Source: CAZQFV01 sp964592645 (GTDB lineage: Bacteria > Chloroflexota > Chloroflexia > DTKN01). Taken from it: 64,000 bases of DNA. The notes beneath the pieces were generated by a model, which saw nothing but the letters and a program-made list of their open reading frames with translations, had not been told where the DNA came from and did not search any database. The position numbers and the translations under genes were made by a program. Location: assembly GCA_964592645.1 (NCBI GenBank), contig CAZQFV010000004.1, positions 1-64,000 of the forward strand. Reading direction: 5' to 3'. Below, in pieces: positions 7,345 through 16,113 of the stretch. How positions within the stretch are numbered: the first letter of the stretch is position 1; the number at the start of each line of letters is the position of its first letter.

Positions 7345-9555
7345 TCACTTTGCTCCGGGCGCAGTTGTGAACATCCGCAGCACCAACGGCAAATAGACCT
7401 TCCATTCGGTGCGCGGGTTGATCAGGACGATGGAGAGCACGGTCAGGTTGTTGTCCGGGTCGGACTCCCCAACATCATAGTCCGGGGGTGGTGCGGAAGC
7501 GTTGTAATCGGCGTAGGCGTACAAAAAGATGCGCTGCGGTTGGGTATAAAAGAGCGTGGTCGTCAGCACCCTGCTCGCTCCCTCCGGGAAGGCGGTTCCC
7601 TGCAAGGACCAGGAAGTTGAGCCGGGCATGAAGCGGGGCGGCGCCGGTTCGTCTGGCGGCAGGGGGGTGTATCCGGCCGTCTGGGAGACAAAAAGCGCGG
7701 CGGTAAAGTCGTTGCCGACCGGAACCGCCCCGCCCTGGTTGCGGACGGTAACGCGCACATCGATGCTTTGGCTGATGACGGCAAAAGAGCCGTAGCAGCC
7801 GGGGCAGGAAAACTGGATGCCGGACACGACCAGGTCGGGGCCGGCCTCCGCGTGCAGCCCGACCTCTTCCAGGAGCGGGGTAACGTTGCTATAGGCCGCG
7901 GTCGTGCTCAGGATCGCACGATACTGCACATAGCGCGCGATCGGCGGGTCGAAAGCGATATTGGGCAGGTGAGGTACCAGGACCAGCGTCGGGGAGTGCA
8001 CGCCGCGAGCCGAGGGGAAAAAGGTGGTCCACGCGCCGGCCGCGTCGCTCAGATCGGGCCGGTTGCCGGCGCGGAACTGGAGGACGATATCTACGCCGGG
8101 GTCGGTGGGAGTAATCGTCGAGGTCCATTGGAACCATATCAGCCGGTGTTTGTACCCCAGGTCCACAACGCGGGAAAGGAACTGGCCCTGTGGGGCGTGC
8201 TGGCGGGCCCCGTCGCCGACCAGGTTTCCGCGGAGCGTGTTGTTGTAATAGACGGGTGGATTGTTCGTGCCGTGGCCGGCAATCGCATAGATATTATCGC
8301 CCACCTGGACCACGGCATGGCGGTAGCGCACGGCCGGCAGGGCCGGGCTCGTCAGCCAGGCGCTGCCGTACCATTCGGCAAAGGTGTTGTGTTCGTCATC
8401 TACGACGGCGCTGCGGATCGTATCCTGGGGAAGATTGCCGTCCACGCCCTGGGCTCCGCCCACGATATACACCTGCCGGCCGGCCCCCTGGGGATTCCCC
8501 ACGGCCACACCAAAGGCCGAGAGCGGCTGGGGCAAGTCGTCCGCCGGCGTGTCCGTCCACTCGACCAGGAAGCCCTCTTCGGGGTGGCCCGGCGGGTTGA
8601 TATCGGTGCGCAGAACACGCGCCGTGCTGCCGCTGCTGTTGTACCCACCGATGACATAGAGTGTATCCGTGGGATAGTGTGGAGAAACGCCGGCCAGTAG
8701 CACCGTCTGATGGTACGCGGCATTGGGATTGTTCGTCCCACCGTCGGGCAGGCTCAAATCGGTCGAGCGGGCGATAGGCGCGCCGGTTTCGTCGATTCTA
8801 AAGTGCCAGACGGCCGAGGAATAGGTGCTCGGTGAGGCAAATCCGCCGATCGCGTACAGGTATCCCCGGTTCGCCACCGCCGAGAGTCCCACCCGGGGCT
8901 GGGGGAGGCCGACGGTTGCCGTGTGCCACTCGGTCAGATCGAGGGTCGTGGGATCGATATGGGCGTAATAGATAGCGCTGGACTCGCCGCCGTCGTACTT
9001 GCCGCCGACGACATAGATCGTCGGCGTGAGCGGATCGCCGTAGACATCCACCGTGCTGATCGCGGCGGCGGCGCTGGCCAAGCCGCGCGGCAGATGCGCC
9101 GCTTGCAGGGTCCATTCGGTCAGGGTTCCGTCGGACTGCACCTCGCAGGTATAGATGGTGTCCAGCCGATGGGCCGGCGGTGCGGGGTCCCGCCCACCGA
9201 TGAGATAGATGCGCTGGCGGTAGGGCGACTGGGGTTCACTATAAACCACCGCGGCCGGCCCCTCGATCCCTTGAGGGAAGGGCAAAAGCGACGCGGCCAG
9301 CGTTTCCCAATCGCCGGCGATACCCAACGGCATGAGCTGGACCTCACCGTCCTGCCGGCTGCTAACCGCCGTAAAGGTCAGCACACTGCGCGACCCCAGG
9401 GCGCCGGCCTCCTGTCCCAGGAATTGGGCGCGAGTCGTGTCCAGCACGCGGTATTGCAACTGCTCCGGCTGCTGGGCCGCGGCCCGGTTCAGCAAAACAA
9501 AGCCGGCTACCGCTAACAGCGCCATCCCTGCTAGAATCGTCAGCTTTCGACCCAT
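7345..9555 (-). CDS. Secreted kelch-repeat beta-propeller protein
   Basis: 736 aa. A signal peptide (residues 1-27, ending NRAAAQQ) precedes at least five kelch-like blades with the 'IYVVGG / YAIGGF / YVIGGYN / YIVGGAQG / IYAIAGHG' pattern over about residues 60-430. A beta-rich middle region follows, then a CARDB-like domain (PDLVVSGIQFSC ... VRVTVRNQGGAVPVGND) at about 590-690. The tail reads WKVYLPLVLRMF, a motif shared with other exported proteins here. It lies between the VWA/TadG gene and cpaB, so it probably belongs to the surface pilus or adhesin apparatus. Substrate unknown. Confidence 0.8.
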   Translation of the reverse strand: MGRKLTILAGMALLAVAGFVLLNRAAAQQPEQLQYRVLDTTRAQFLGQEAGALGSRSVLTFTAVSSRQDGEVQLMPLGIAGDWETLAASLLPFPQGIEGPAAVVYSEPQSPYRQRIYLIGGRDPAPPAHRLDTIYTCEVQSDGTLTEWTLQAAHLPRGLASAAAAISTVDVYGDPLTPTIYVVGGKYDGGESSAIYYAHIDPTTLDLTEWHTATVGLPQPRVGLSAVANRGYLYAIGGFASPSTYSSAVWHFRIDETGAPIARSTDLSLPDGGTNNPNAAYHQTVLLAGVSPHYPTDTLYVIGGYNSSGSTARVLRTDINPPGHPEEGFLVEWTDTPADDLPQPLSAFGVAVGNPQGAGRQVYIVGGAQGVDGNLPQDTIRSAVVDDEHNTFAEWYGSAWLTSPALPAVRYRHAVVQVGDNIYAIAGHGTNNPPVYYNNTLRGNLVGDGARQHAPQGQFLSRVVDLGYKHRLIWFQWTSTITPTDPGVDIVLQFRAGNRPDLSDAAGAWTTFFPSARGVHSPTLVLVPHLPNIAFDPPIARYVQYRAILSTTAAYSNVTPLLEEVGLHAEAGPDLVVSGIQFSCPGCYGSFAVISQSIDVRVTVRNQGGAVPVGNDFTAALFVSQTAGYTPLPPDEPAPPRFMPGSTSWSLQGTAFPEGASRVLTTTLFYTQPQRIFLYAYADYNASAPPPDYDVGESDPDNNLTVLSIVLINPRTEWKVYLPLVLRMFTTAPGAK

Positions 9556-9658
9556 CGCATCCCCCTGCTTCGCGCCAATGAAAGTGCGCCGCCTGCTTGC
9601 ACTTCCGGGTAGTTTTATCGGGTCCCCTTGGGAACATGCTCCGCTCTGCCGGCGGCAC

Positions 9659-9702
9659 AGGTCTCGTAGGGGCAGGCCAAACCACCCCTACGAGACCTTT
9701 TT
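9659..9702 (+). repeat. REP-like palindrome with T tract between VWA and kelch genes
   Basis: 14-bp perfect arms (AGGTCTCGTAGGGG / CCCCTACGAGACCT) around a 12-base loop. Five Ts follow on the plus strand, so it could terminate plus-strand transcription. The GTAGGGG...CCCCTAC core recurs in the palindromes at 61654 and, in decayed form, at 59046. Confidence 0.6.
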
Positions 9703-9721
9703 CAGCCGCCGCGGGCCTCGC

Positions 9722-12028
9722 TTACGGCGGCGGGATGGGAATCGTGCCCTCGGGACACTGCACGTTGGTATCAGGCACCAGGTAAATGGGCACCTCATAG
9801 ATCTGCGGTATCGGCACCTGCAGCCCAACCGGGCCGGGGTTCAGGCAACTGCTCGCGGCGCCGTAATTCGATCCACCGTAGCTCACCGTACCGGTAATCG
9901 AGTAAAAGAGGTATGGATCCACCGGCACATCGGGAATCACGTAGCTGCCACTCGGATTGGACGAGCCCGCGGCCACGACCGCGCCACCGGCGATCACCTG
10001 GAAGTTGACGCCCCCACCAAAGGGCGTCTGCGTCGCCCCGATGTAGCAGTAGGGAAGCTGGCCCGAGATAGCGTTGGCAATCTGGAGATAGATGGCCTGG
10101 GCGTCCGATTCGCTCTGCACCTCGAAATAGTGCTGGCCGACCGGCGCCGAGGCGACGTACTTGAGCACCGAGGAACTGAACTCCTCGTCGCCCTTGATGG
10201 CGATCACAAAGATCTCCATATCCTCGTGCGCCGCAACTCCGTAATAGGGGCAGCCTGTGCCGCAGTTGCCGCCGTTCTTGATCACCCACCAGGTGTCGGC
10301 GATTGCCTTGCGCCCCTTGACCACGTCGGCGGCGTCCAGGGCGTCGATGAGCACCTCGACCTTGACGTCGTGTTTGCGTGAGATCGGACAGCCGTTGACC
10401 GGCTGGACGCAGCCGGGATAGGAGCAGCTATCCTTGAGATAGCAGTAGCGGAGCGTCCCGGGTGACATCTCATCCCACTCCAGGAGCTGGTAATCGCCGT
10501 TTGCCTCGTTGTCCAGGTCCACCGTAGGCGCGCCGTCGGAGGCGATGATCAACACCGGCTTGCTTTCGGGGTTGCGCCCGGGCCCGTAGAGTGTCGCAGT
10601 GCCGACGAGGACGGCCTTGGCCCATGGCGTCCAGCCGTTGGCCGTCATCGACTGAATGCTGTTGTTCAGAGCCGTGATGTCCCACGTCAGGTAGGAAAGG
10701 ACCGTGACATCGGGATTCATATTCTGGAACTTGACGGCGCCCAGGCGGTCGCCCAGGTCCGGGCGCATCAGGCCGTTGAAATAGACCAGCGCCTCTTTCT
10801 CGATCTGGATCTTGCTCTTGCCGCCGCCGCCGACGAGCGGGTTTCTCATACTCCCGGACGAGTCCACCAGGTGGACAATGTCCACCGGCAGGTGCGAACC
10901 GGAATCCGGGGGCAGCAAGACGGGCTGCAAAGAGCACATATAGACCATGCCCTGCGCGGTAGCATAGTTTTGGCCGCCGCCGCCCTCTCCCGGATCGACC
11001 GGCTCGGCCACGGTGCAGCCGGCCGCGGAGTAGGAAAGGAAGGTGACATGCAAGGCCTTGCTGCTATTGGGGATTTCCTGCGGCATATCCGGGCACTCGT
11101 GACGGTTGAAGCAGACCTCTTCCAGTTGGAAAACGGCAAAGTCGGCGTTGGTATAGATCAGGTTCGCTCCCTGGCCTGCGGCCACCATCCACAGCGGCAG
11201 GATCATCGGCTCCTGCGAGTTGATGAAATAGTCCAGCCGGGCACGGACGCCGCTCGAGTTGCTCAGGCCGCTGCTGCCCCACATCGGCATGCCGATCCCG
11301 AGCACATGCGAACCGGAACCGGCGTCAAAGTAGCCCTCTTGCGGATGGCCGATGGTGCCGGGCGGCGTCAGGGCGCGCACCAGGTAGGGCGTGCTGCCGA
11401 ACTTGCCGTCTTCCCGCCAGCGCAACCAACCAAAGTTGCCCGGGAAAGTGGGAGCGTTAGGGTCGCCATCCCAGATCCAGTAATCTTCGCCCACCTCGAA
11501 ATCCTGGCGGTAGACGCCGATGGGGTAGATGCCGTCGGTGCAGCCCGGCGCCCCGCGCGGGATGTTGCGGGCCTGGGTAGCGGCGCTGACGGGGATCTGG
11601 TCGAACCCGACCACGCGGACAAAGTAGGTCTGCGTGGTGCTGGCCAGACGCACCCGGATAAAAACGGCCTGTGCCGGCGGTGGGGTTTCGCCGCCGCCGA
11701 TGGCGCCGACTACACCAATGACATTGCCGGCCGCGTCCAGGTACTCGGCGATCAGGTCGCCGGGGGCAAACCCATTCTGCACGGCAATGCTGTCAATCTC
11801 GGCCCGGATGTCCACGTCCGCATAGCTCCCCGGCTGGTCCCGGGAGACAGACAGCAGCTTGGTCCCGGCGATGGCCGCGGCGTTGGCGGTGCTCTGGGCT
11901 TTGCGCTGCGCCGCGTAGGCGCTGGCCGCGTCTACGGCCAGCCCAACGATCAGGACCAGGGCGACGATCACGATGGCGACAATGACCAGGCTCTGTCCAC
12001 GCGCCTTGGAACGAAACAGTTTTTCCAT
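9722..12028 (-). CDS. TadG-like pilus protein with von Willebrand factor A domain
   Basis: 768 aa. The N-terminus is pseudopilin-like: positive residues, then QSLVIVAIVIVALVLIVGLAVDAASAYAAQRKAQSTANAAAIAG, split here only for description, as in TadG/TadE proteins. A VWA domain spans about 380-610 with the MIDAS motif DSSGSM (DxSxS) and a Thr/Asp further on (IIASDGAPT). Beta-rich segments flank it. The start is ATG 12028 with GAGGAGG upstream; a longer frame to 12187 would overlap the preceding gene. It probably sits at the cell surface anchored by the N-terminal helix, where the MIDAS could bind a metal-dependent ligand, as in adhesive pilins. Third gene of the operon. Confidence 0.83.
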   Translation of the reverse strand: MEKLFRSKARGQSLVIVAIVIVALVLIVGLAVDAASAYAAQRKAQSTANAAAIAGTKLLSVSRDQPGSYADVDIRAEIDSIAVQNGFAPGDLIAEYLDAAGNVIGVVGAIGGGETPPPAQAVFIRVRLASTTQTYFVRVVGFDQIPVSAATQARNIPRGAPGCTDGIYPIGVYRQDFEVGEDYWIWDGDPNAPTFPGNFGWLRWREDGKFGSTPYLVRALTPPGTIGHPQEGYFDAGSGSHVLGIGMPMWGSSGLSNSSGVRARLDYFINSQEPMILPLWMVAAGQGANLIYTNADFAVFQLEEVCFNRHECPDMPQEIPNSSKALHVTFLSYSAAGCTVAEPVDPGEGGGGQNYATAQGMVYMCSLQPVLLPPDSGSHLPVDIVHLVDSSGSMRNPLVGGGGKSKIQIEKEALVYFNGLMRPDLGDRLGAVKFQNMNPDVTVLSYLTWDITALNNSIQSMTANGWTPWAKAVLVGTATLYGPGRNPESKPVLIIASDGAPTVDLDNEANGDYQLLEWDEMSPGTLRYCYLKDSCSYPGCVQPVNGCPISRKHDVKVEVLIDALDAADVVKGRKAIADTWWVIKNGGNCGTGCPYYGVAAHEDMEIFVIAIKGDEEFSSSVLKYVASAPVGQHYFEVQSESDAQAIYLQIANAISGQLPYCYIGATQTPFGGGVNFQVIAGGAVVAAGSSNPSGSYVIPDVPVDPYLFYSITGTVSYGGSNYGAASSCLNPGPVGLQVPIPQIYEVPIYLVPDTNVQCPEGTIPIPPP

Positions 12029-12048
12029 GGTAACCTCCTCGCCGTCCT

Positions 12049-12540
12049 CTAATAGGACGGGCAGATGCCCAGCGAACCAGGGGGCACAATCATCTTGGTC
12101 GTGCGATAGTGCAGGTCCACCCCGGGGCCAAAGAGCGGAAAGAGAAAGGAATGATGGTAGTAGCTTTCTACCGTCACGGTGCCGCACGGCTGGCGGTGCA
12201 GGTAATCGGGCGTAATCGTGATCGAGAAATAGTTGCCTTCCCGAATGATCGAGTTTCCGGCGCTCGTATCGCGCAAGCGCGCGACAATGTCCGCATCGTT
12301 GTCGATCCGGCAGGGCGGCGCGCAGGAATCGTTCAGGTCCCGCTCATAGGGATAGATCGAAGCATAGGCGGCAGCCTCGTCCGTGGCGTCCACGACCACG
12401 ATATAGTTGTAGAGCAGCATGCCGAACTCGATAACCCCCAGCAGCAAAAAGGACAGCACCATCATGCTCACAGAGAACTCGACAAGGGCCTGGCCGCGCG
12501 CGCTTTTCTTCCAGAACAAGAGTTGTCTGAGCCGTTTCAT
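12049..12540 (-). CDS. TadE-like pseudopilin
   Basis: 163 aa. The basic N-terminus and RGQALVEFSVSMMVLSFLLLG helix are the TadE signature: a Gln-Ala-hydrophobic-Val-Glu-Phe motif with Glu five residues into the helix. The rest is a small exposed domain with four Cys (CAPPC and two more) that may form disulfides. The ATG at 12540 has GGAGGG eight bases upstream; a TTG 12 bases earlier is less likely. It lies 20 bases before the VWA gene and 17 after the long TadE-like gene, all on the minus strand. Confidence 0.85.
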   Translation of the reverse strand: MKRLRQLLFWKKSARGQALVEFSVSMMVLSFLLLGVIEFGMLLYNYIVVVDATDEAAAYASIYPYERDLNDSCAPPCRIDNDADIVARLRDTSAGNSIIREGNYFSITITPDYLHRQPCGTVTVESYYHHSFLFPLFGPGVDLHYRTTKMIVPPGSLGICPSY

Positions 12541-12557
12541 CGGACCCTCCAACTCGC

Positions 12558-15128
12558 TCAGTAGTAGATCTGACAGCCGTTGCTCAGCTCGATAAAACCG
12601 CTGAAGTTGGCCGGATCAAAGGGCGTCGCAATCGTTTTCTCAAAGTTGAACAGAATCGCCTTGTTGGCGCCGTCGCCGGGGAACAGGGTCGAGACCGCCT
12701 GGTCCACCGGCGGCACGCTGGCATAGATATCGATCGTCGGGTCGCCGAGGACCTTGAGGGTCTGTAGCTGGCCCCAGGCGCTCAGCCAGGCGCTCACATA
12801 GACGCGGGTGATAAAGATGTCGCCCGGGTTCTGGCCGTTGATGTTGCGGATCCGCACCCGCAGTTGCTTCGAGCTGTTCCGGGTCTCGTCCACGAGCTGG
12901 AAGGGGGTGCACGGGTTCCAGCAGACTCGAAAGTTCTGCGAGACTTCGCCGGTGCGTCCTGAGCTCGCCTGGACACGCACCGTCAGGGTGTGGGTGCCGG
13001 TGACGACGGGCGTGTCGCCATAGTTCTCGCTGCCGCTGTACAGGGGCCAGCGGCCGCTGCTAAAGTCTACCGCCCCGCAGGACGAGTTCGCGCAGTAGGG
13101 GCTCCCGGTGTCCGCGCGGCGGAAGTAGAGCGTGCCGCTCTGCGTCACGTCGAAATAGACCTTGCTGATGCCTTCGCCGTCCTGGCAGCCGTCCGGCTGA
13201 GACTCGCACACGGTCGGATCCCAGGCGATGGCCTGGGCCGTAATCTGGTTCGTAGCGCAGCCCTGCGGCGAAAGCGAGACCTCGATGTGCAGCGGGCGGC
13301 GGCAGACGCGGAACTCGGTGCTAATGGTGCGCTGGTAACTGCCATATTGCGAGGTCGTGTAGGCGGTCACCTGTAGGGTATGCGTGCCGGAAATGATCGG
13401 CGCCTGCGGGCTTCCCCAGGGCCACTTGCTGCCCAGGGTCAGCGGATTGCACACGCCCCCCGAGTCGCCGTTCACGCAATAGGGGACCGCGCTCTCCTGC
13501 TTCTCATAGACCTTGTTGTTATTCGGGTCATAGATGCTAAAGACGACCTTTTGGATCCCGGCCCCGTCAAAGTAGCCGGCGGGCGGGTAGTAGGAGATGG
13601 CCTGGGCCACGAACGAGTTGTCGGCGCAGGCCGGCGGCGCGGGGACCATATTGACCACTTCTAGATAGATCCAGCCCGGCACCGGCGTCGGCGTAAAGGT
13701 GGGAATCGGCGGCGGGGTGGGTTGGTGCGGGTCGCTGTAGGAGATGTAGCAGTTGTTGTCGAAGGAGACCTGGAAGGAGAGCCAGGAGATCGGCCCGCTG
13801 TCGAAGATAAACTCGAGGTCGCGGATCGAGCCGGCCGGGAAATCTCCCGTTAGATCGCTCAACATGGTCGAGTAGTAGCGCGTCCCGGTCCAGACCGTCT
13901 GCCCGCCCCAGCGGACCTCCTTGAGCGGCCGCCAGCCCGATCCCCACATCACGACGATGCTGTTCAGGTTGGGGCTGCTGTTGCCGCCGTTCTGGTTTTG
14001 GACAATCACCGACGAGCCGGCAAAAATGGGGCCGTTGGCGACGTACATCCCGCAGATAGGCGGCACGGTACCGGTAGGCCAGGGTGTGGGCGTGCCGCTC
14101 GGCGTGGGTGTGCTCGTGGGCGTCAGGGTAGGCAGCGGCGTCCCTGTGGGGTAGGGGCAGTCGCGGTTGCCGGAAGACCAGAGCATGCAGTAGTCGTCAA
14201 AGGTCAGGTGCCAGGACGGCCAACGCTCGGTCTGGGCGGGATTGATATTGTGCTCAAAGGTCATTTCCACGACCATCGTGGCGCCCTGCGGGATCTTGAC
14301 GCCGTTTCCGGGGAGACTGATCGAACCGGCGCCGGAAGGGAGGCCGGGGAGGGGAACACCGCCGATCTTGACCGAGAGCAGTTGGCCCAGGTCCGCCGGG
14401 CACCAGCCGATGATCAGCCCCACGATACCGCGGCCTTCGCCGCTGCCGCCGTCGCCGCCGCTGACATTGGTCACCTGGAAAGAATAGACCTTTTGATCAA
14501 CATTCTCCCCCTGGGTCGTGTACTTGCCGCCGCAGCCGGGTACGGGGACGGTCGGTTGCGGGGAACCGGTGGGCGTTCCGGGCAGTGGGGTCAGCAATTC
14601 CTCGGCGGGAAAATCCACGTTGACGATCGTGCGCCGGCTGCCCACGGTTACCGGAACGCCCAGAGGGGTGATATCCTTGAGGACGGGGGTAATGGGCAGG
14701 ATGCTGTACTCGATCTGGACCTCGACCAGCCCGCCGACCTTGTTCGAGACGACGCCCTTGACCGGCAGAAAGTAGACGTGGATGTTGGGATCCGCCGGGG
14801 AAAAGAGCGGCGCGTAGCGGCGGGCAGACTCGCGGATCTGGGCCAGGTAGCAGGGTTCCTCGTTCGGCTGGCCGCAGTTGGGGTCGTCCTCGGCATAGAC
14901 GCGGCCCAGGGGGTCCCCGGGAACGGGAGCGCCGATATGGGGAGGCATTTTGGAAGCCATGTCGGCCGCATAGCGGGCAGCGTTCTGTAAGGTGCTAAAG
15001 CCGAAAAAGAGCCGGCCGAACTCGATCACGCCGAGAATGACCAAGATGAGCAGCGGCAGGATCAAGGCAAATTCTACCAGGGTCTGACCCGGCCGTTTGC
15101 GAAAGCGGCAGAACAGGTTCCTCTCCAT
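12558..15128 (-). CDS. Very long TadE-like surface protein with PT linkers
   Basis: 856 aa, about five times a normal TadE. GQTLVEFALILPLLILVILG is the TadE helix. The exposed part has a TadE-like domain to about residue 190, a Pro-Thr-rich linker, a carbohydrate- or ligand-binding-like beta domain, a second PT linker (TPLPTLTPTSTPTPSGTPTP), another similar beta domain, and two related Ig-like units with paired Cys (VNMVPAPPACADNSFVAQAI and VSLSPQGCATNQITAQAI). The ATG at 15128 has AGGAGG upstream. First gene of the Tad-like operon. It is likely a tip or adhesive minor pilin; the ligand is unknown. Confidence 0.8.
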   Translation of the reverse strand: MERNLFCRFRKRPGQTLVEFALILPLLILVILGVIEFGRLFFGFSTLQNAARYAADMASKMPPHIGAPVPGDPLGRVYAEDDPNCGQPNEEPCYLAQIRESARRYAPLFSPADPNIHVYFLPVKGVVSNKVGGLVEVQIEYSILPITPVLKDITPLGVPVTVGSRRTIVNVDFPAEELLTPLPGTPTGSPQPTVPVPGCGGKYTTQGENVDQKVYSFQVTNVSGGDGGSGEGRGIVGLIIGWCPADLGQLLSVKIGGVPLPGLPSGAGSISLPGNGVKIPQGATMVVEMTFEHNINPAQTERWPSWHLTFDDYCMLWSSGNRDCPYPTGTPLPTLTPTSTPTPSGTPTPWPTGTVPPICGMYVANGPIFAGSSVIVQNQNGGNSSPNLNSIVVMWGSGWRPLKEVRWGGQTVWTGTRYYSTMLSDLTGDFPAGSIRDLEFIFDSGPISWLSFQVSFDNNCYISYSDPHQPTPPPIPTFTPTPVPGWIYLEVVNMVPAPPACADNSFVAQAISYYPPAGYFDGAGIQKVVFSIYDPNNNKVYEKQESAVPYCVNGDSGGVCNPLTLGSKWPWGSPQAPIISGTHTLQVTAYTTSQYGSYQRTISTEFRVCRRPLHIEVSLSPQGCATNQITAQAIAWDPTVCESQPDGCQDGEGISKVYFDVTQSGTLYFRRADTGSPYCANSSCGAVDFSSGRWPLYSGSENYGDTPVVTGTHTLTVRVQASSGRTGEVSQNFRVCWNPCTPFQLVDETRNSSKQLRVRIRNINGQNPGDIFITRVYVSAWLSAWGQLQTLKVLGDPTIDIYASVPPVDQAVSTLFPGDGANKAILFNFEKTIATPFDPANFSGFIELSNGCQIYY

Positions 15129-15220
15129 CGGCCCAACCTCCTGCGCCAACCCGGCGCATAGACTGGAGGTGCAAGTATAGCGAGCTTTGTGCTATGCAGC
15201 GCGTTATATCGGCGATCAAT

Positions 15221-15226
15221 ATTATA
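15221..15226 (-). promoter_or_regulatory. Minus-strand -10 box for the Tad-like operon
   Basis: Perfect TATAAT on the minus strand, 92 bases before the ATG at 15128. The -35 region at consensus spacing is weak (ATGTCA), which suggests activator dependence, possibly on the two-component system next door (inference). Confidence 0.45.
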
Positions 15227-15299
15227 CCGTAGTGCCGCCGCCGTGACATTGGCAAAAGGTTGCGCGATCGTTGCAGTTTCGTTAGCGGGAAAAGCAAGT

Positions 15300-15327
15300 G
15301 GCCCGGCACGAACCCCCGTGCCGGGCC
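15300..15327 (-). terminator. Terminator of the two-component operon
   Basis: Perfect 10-bp stem GGCCCGGCAC/GTGCCGGGCC with an eight-base loop, 16 bases after the response regulator stop. In the minus direction it is followed by ACTTGCTTTT. Confidence 0.65.
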
Positions 15328-15343
15328 GCAGGAGGGAGGAGCC

Positions 15344-16069
15344 TTATCCTTGCAGCGTGTAACCGACGCCGCGCACCGTGCGAATCAGATCGGTGCGCCC
15401 GGAGCTTTCTGCGATCTTGGCCCGCAGGCGGTGGATGTGGAAACGGATCAACTCGCGTGCTTCCCAGGGCGCGAGCGAATAGCCCAGCGCTTTCTCCACG
15501 AGCTCCGGGGCCGGCACGACGCGCGGGGCCTCCCGCACCAGATGGACCAGCAGTTTGAACTCGGTGGGGCTGACGTCGAGGGGCCGACCATCCAGGGTAA
15601 CAAGGTGGCGATCGATATCCACTTCCAGGCCGGTGCCGCGCGCCGCCCCGGGGAGCGGGGCCGGCCGGCCGGCCCCCAGGTCGGGAGGTACCGCGCCTTG
15701 CCGCTTGAGCAGGCCGCTGCGCACGCTTTCCAGCAGCTCTTCCGTCCGACAAGGCTTGAAGAGATAGTTGTGGGCACCCTGCCGCAGCGCCTCCACGGCA
15801 GTATCCAGGGTAGCATGGGCCGTGAGAATAATGGCCACCGTGTCGGGAGATTGCTCCCGCAGCGCGGCCAGCACCTCGATGCCGCTGATGCCCTTGAGCC
15901 GGAGATCGAGCAGCGCCAGGTCAAAGCGCCGGGACGCAATCTGCTCCAACGCCGCCTCGCCGCTGTCCACCGCGGTGACCGCGTATCCGGCCCGCTGCAG
16001 AATGGCCCGCAAGGGCTGCAACACACCGGGTTCGTCGTCGACAACCAGGATGGCCGGAACGCTTTCCAT
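15344..16069 (-). CDS. OmpR/PhoB-family response regulator
   Basis: 241 aa. The receiver domain (about 5-120) has the acidic pair VDDE, phospho-Asp in LALLDLRL, Thr in IILTAH and Lys in LFKP. A C-terminal winged helix (about 145-240) shows the OmpR pattern: VTLDGRPLDVSPTEFKLL, the recognition helix ELIRFHIHRLRAKI and the wing IRTVRGVGYTL. It should bind direct repeats when phosphorylated. The ATG has AAGGAGG upstream. It follows the kinase gene by 44 bases, so the two form an operon, and its C-terminal end points at the Tad-like operon, a plausible target. Confidence 0.93.
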   Translation of the reverse strand: MESVPAILVVDDEPGVLQPLRAILQRAGYAVTAVDSGEAALEQIASRRFDLALLDLRLKGISGIEVLAALREQSPDTVAIILTAHATLDTAVEALRQGAHNYLFKPCRTEELLESVRSGLLKRQGAVPPDLGAGRPAPLPGAARGTGLEVDIDRHLVTLDGRPLDVSPTEFKLLVHLVREAPRVVPAPELVEKALGYSLAPWEARELIRFHIHRLRAKIAESSGRTDLIRTVRGVGYTLQG

Positions 16070-16113
16070 CGCGCCTCCTTCGGAGAGAACCGGGGCCCCA
16101 CCCCGCGCCGGAC

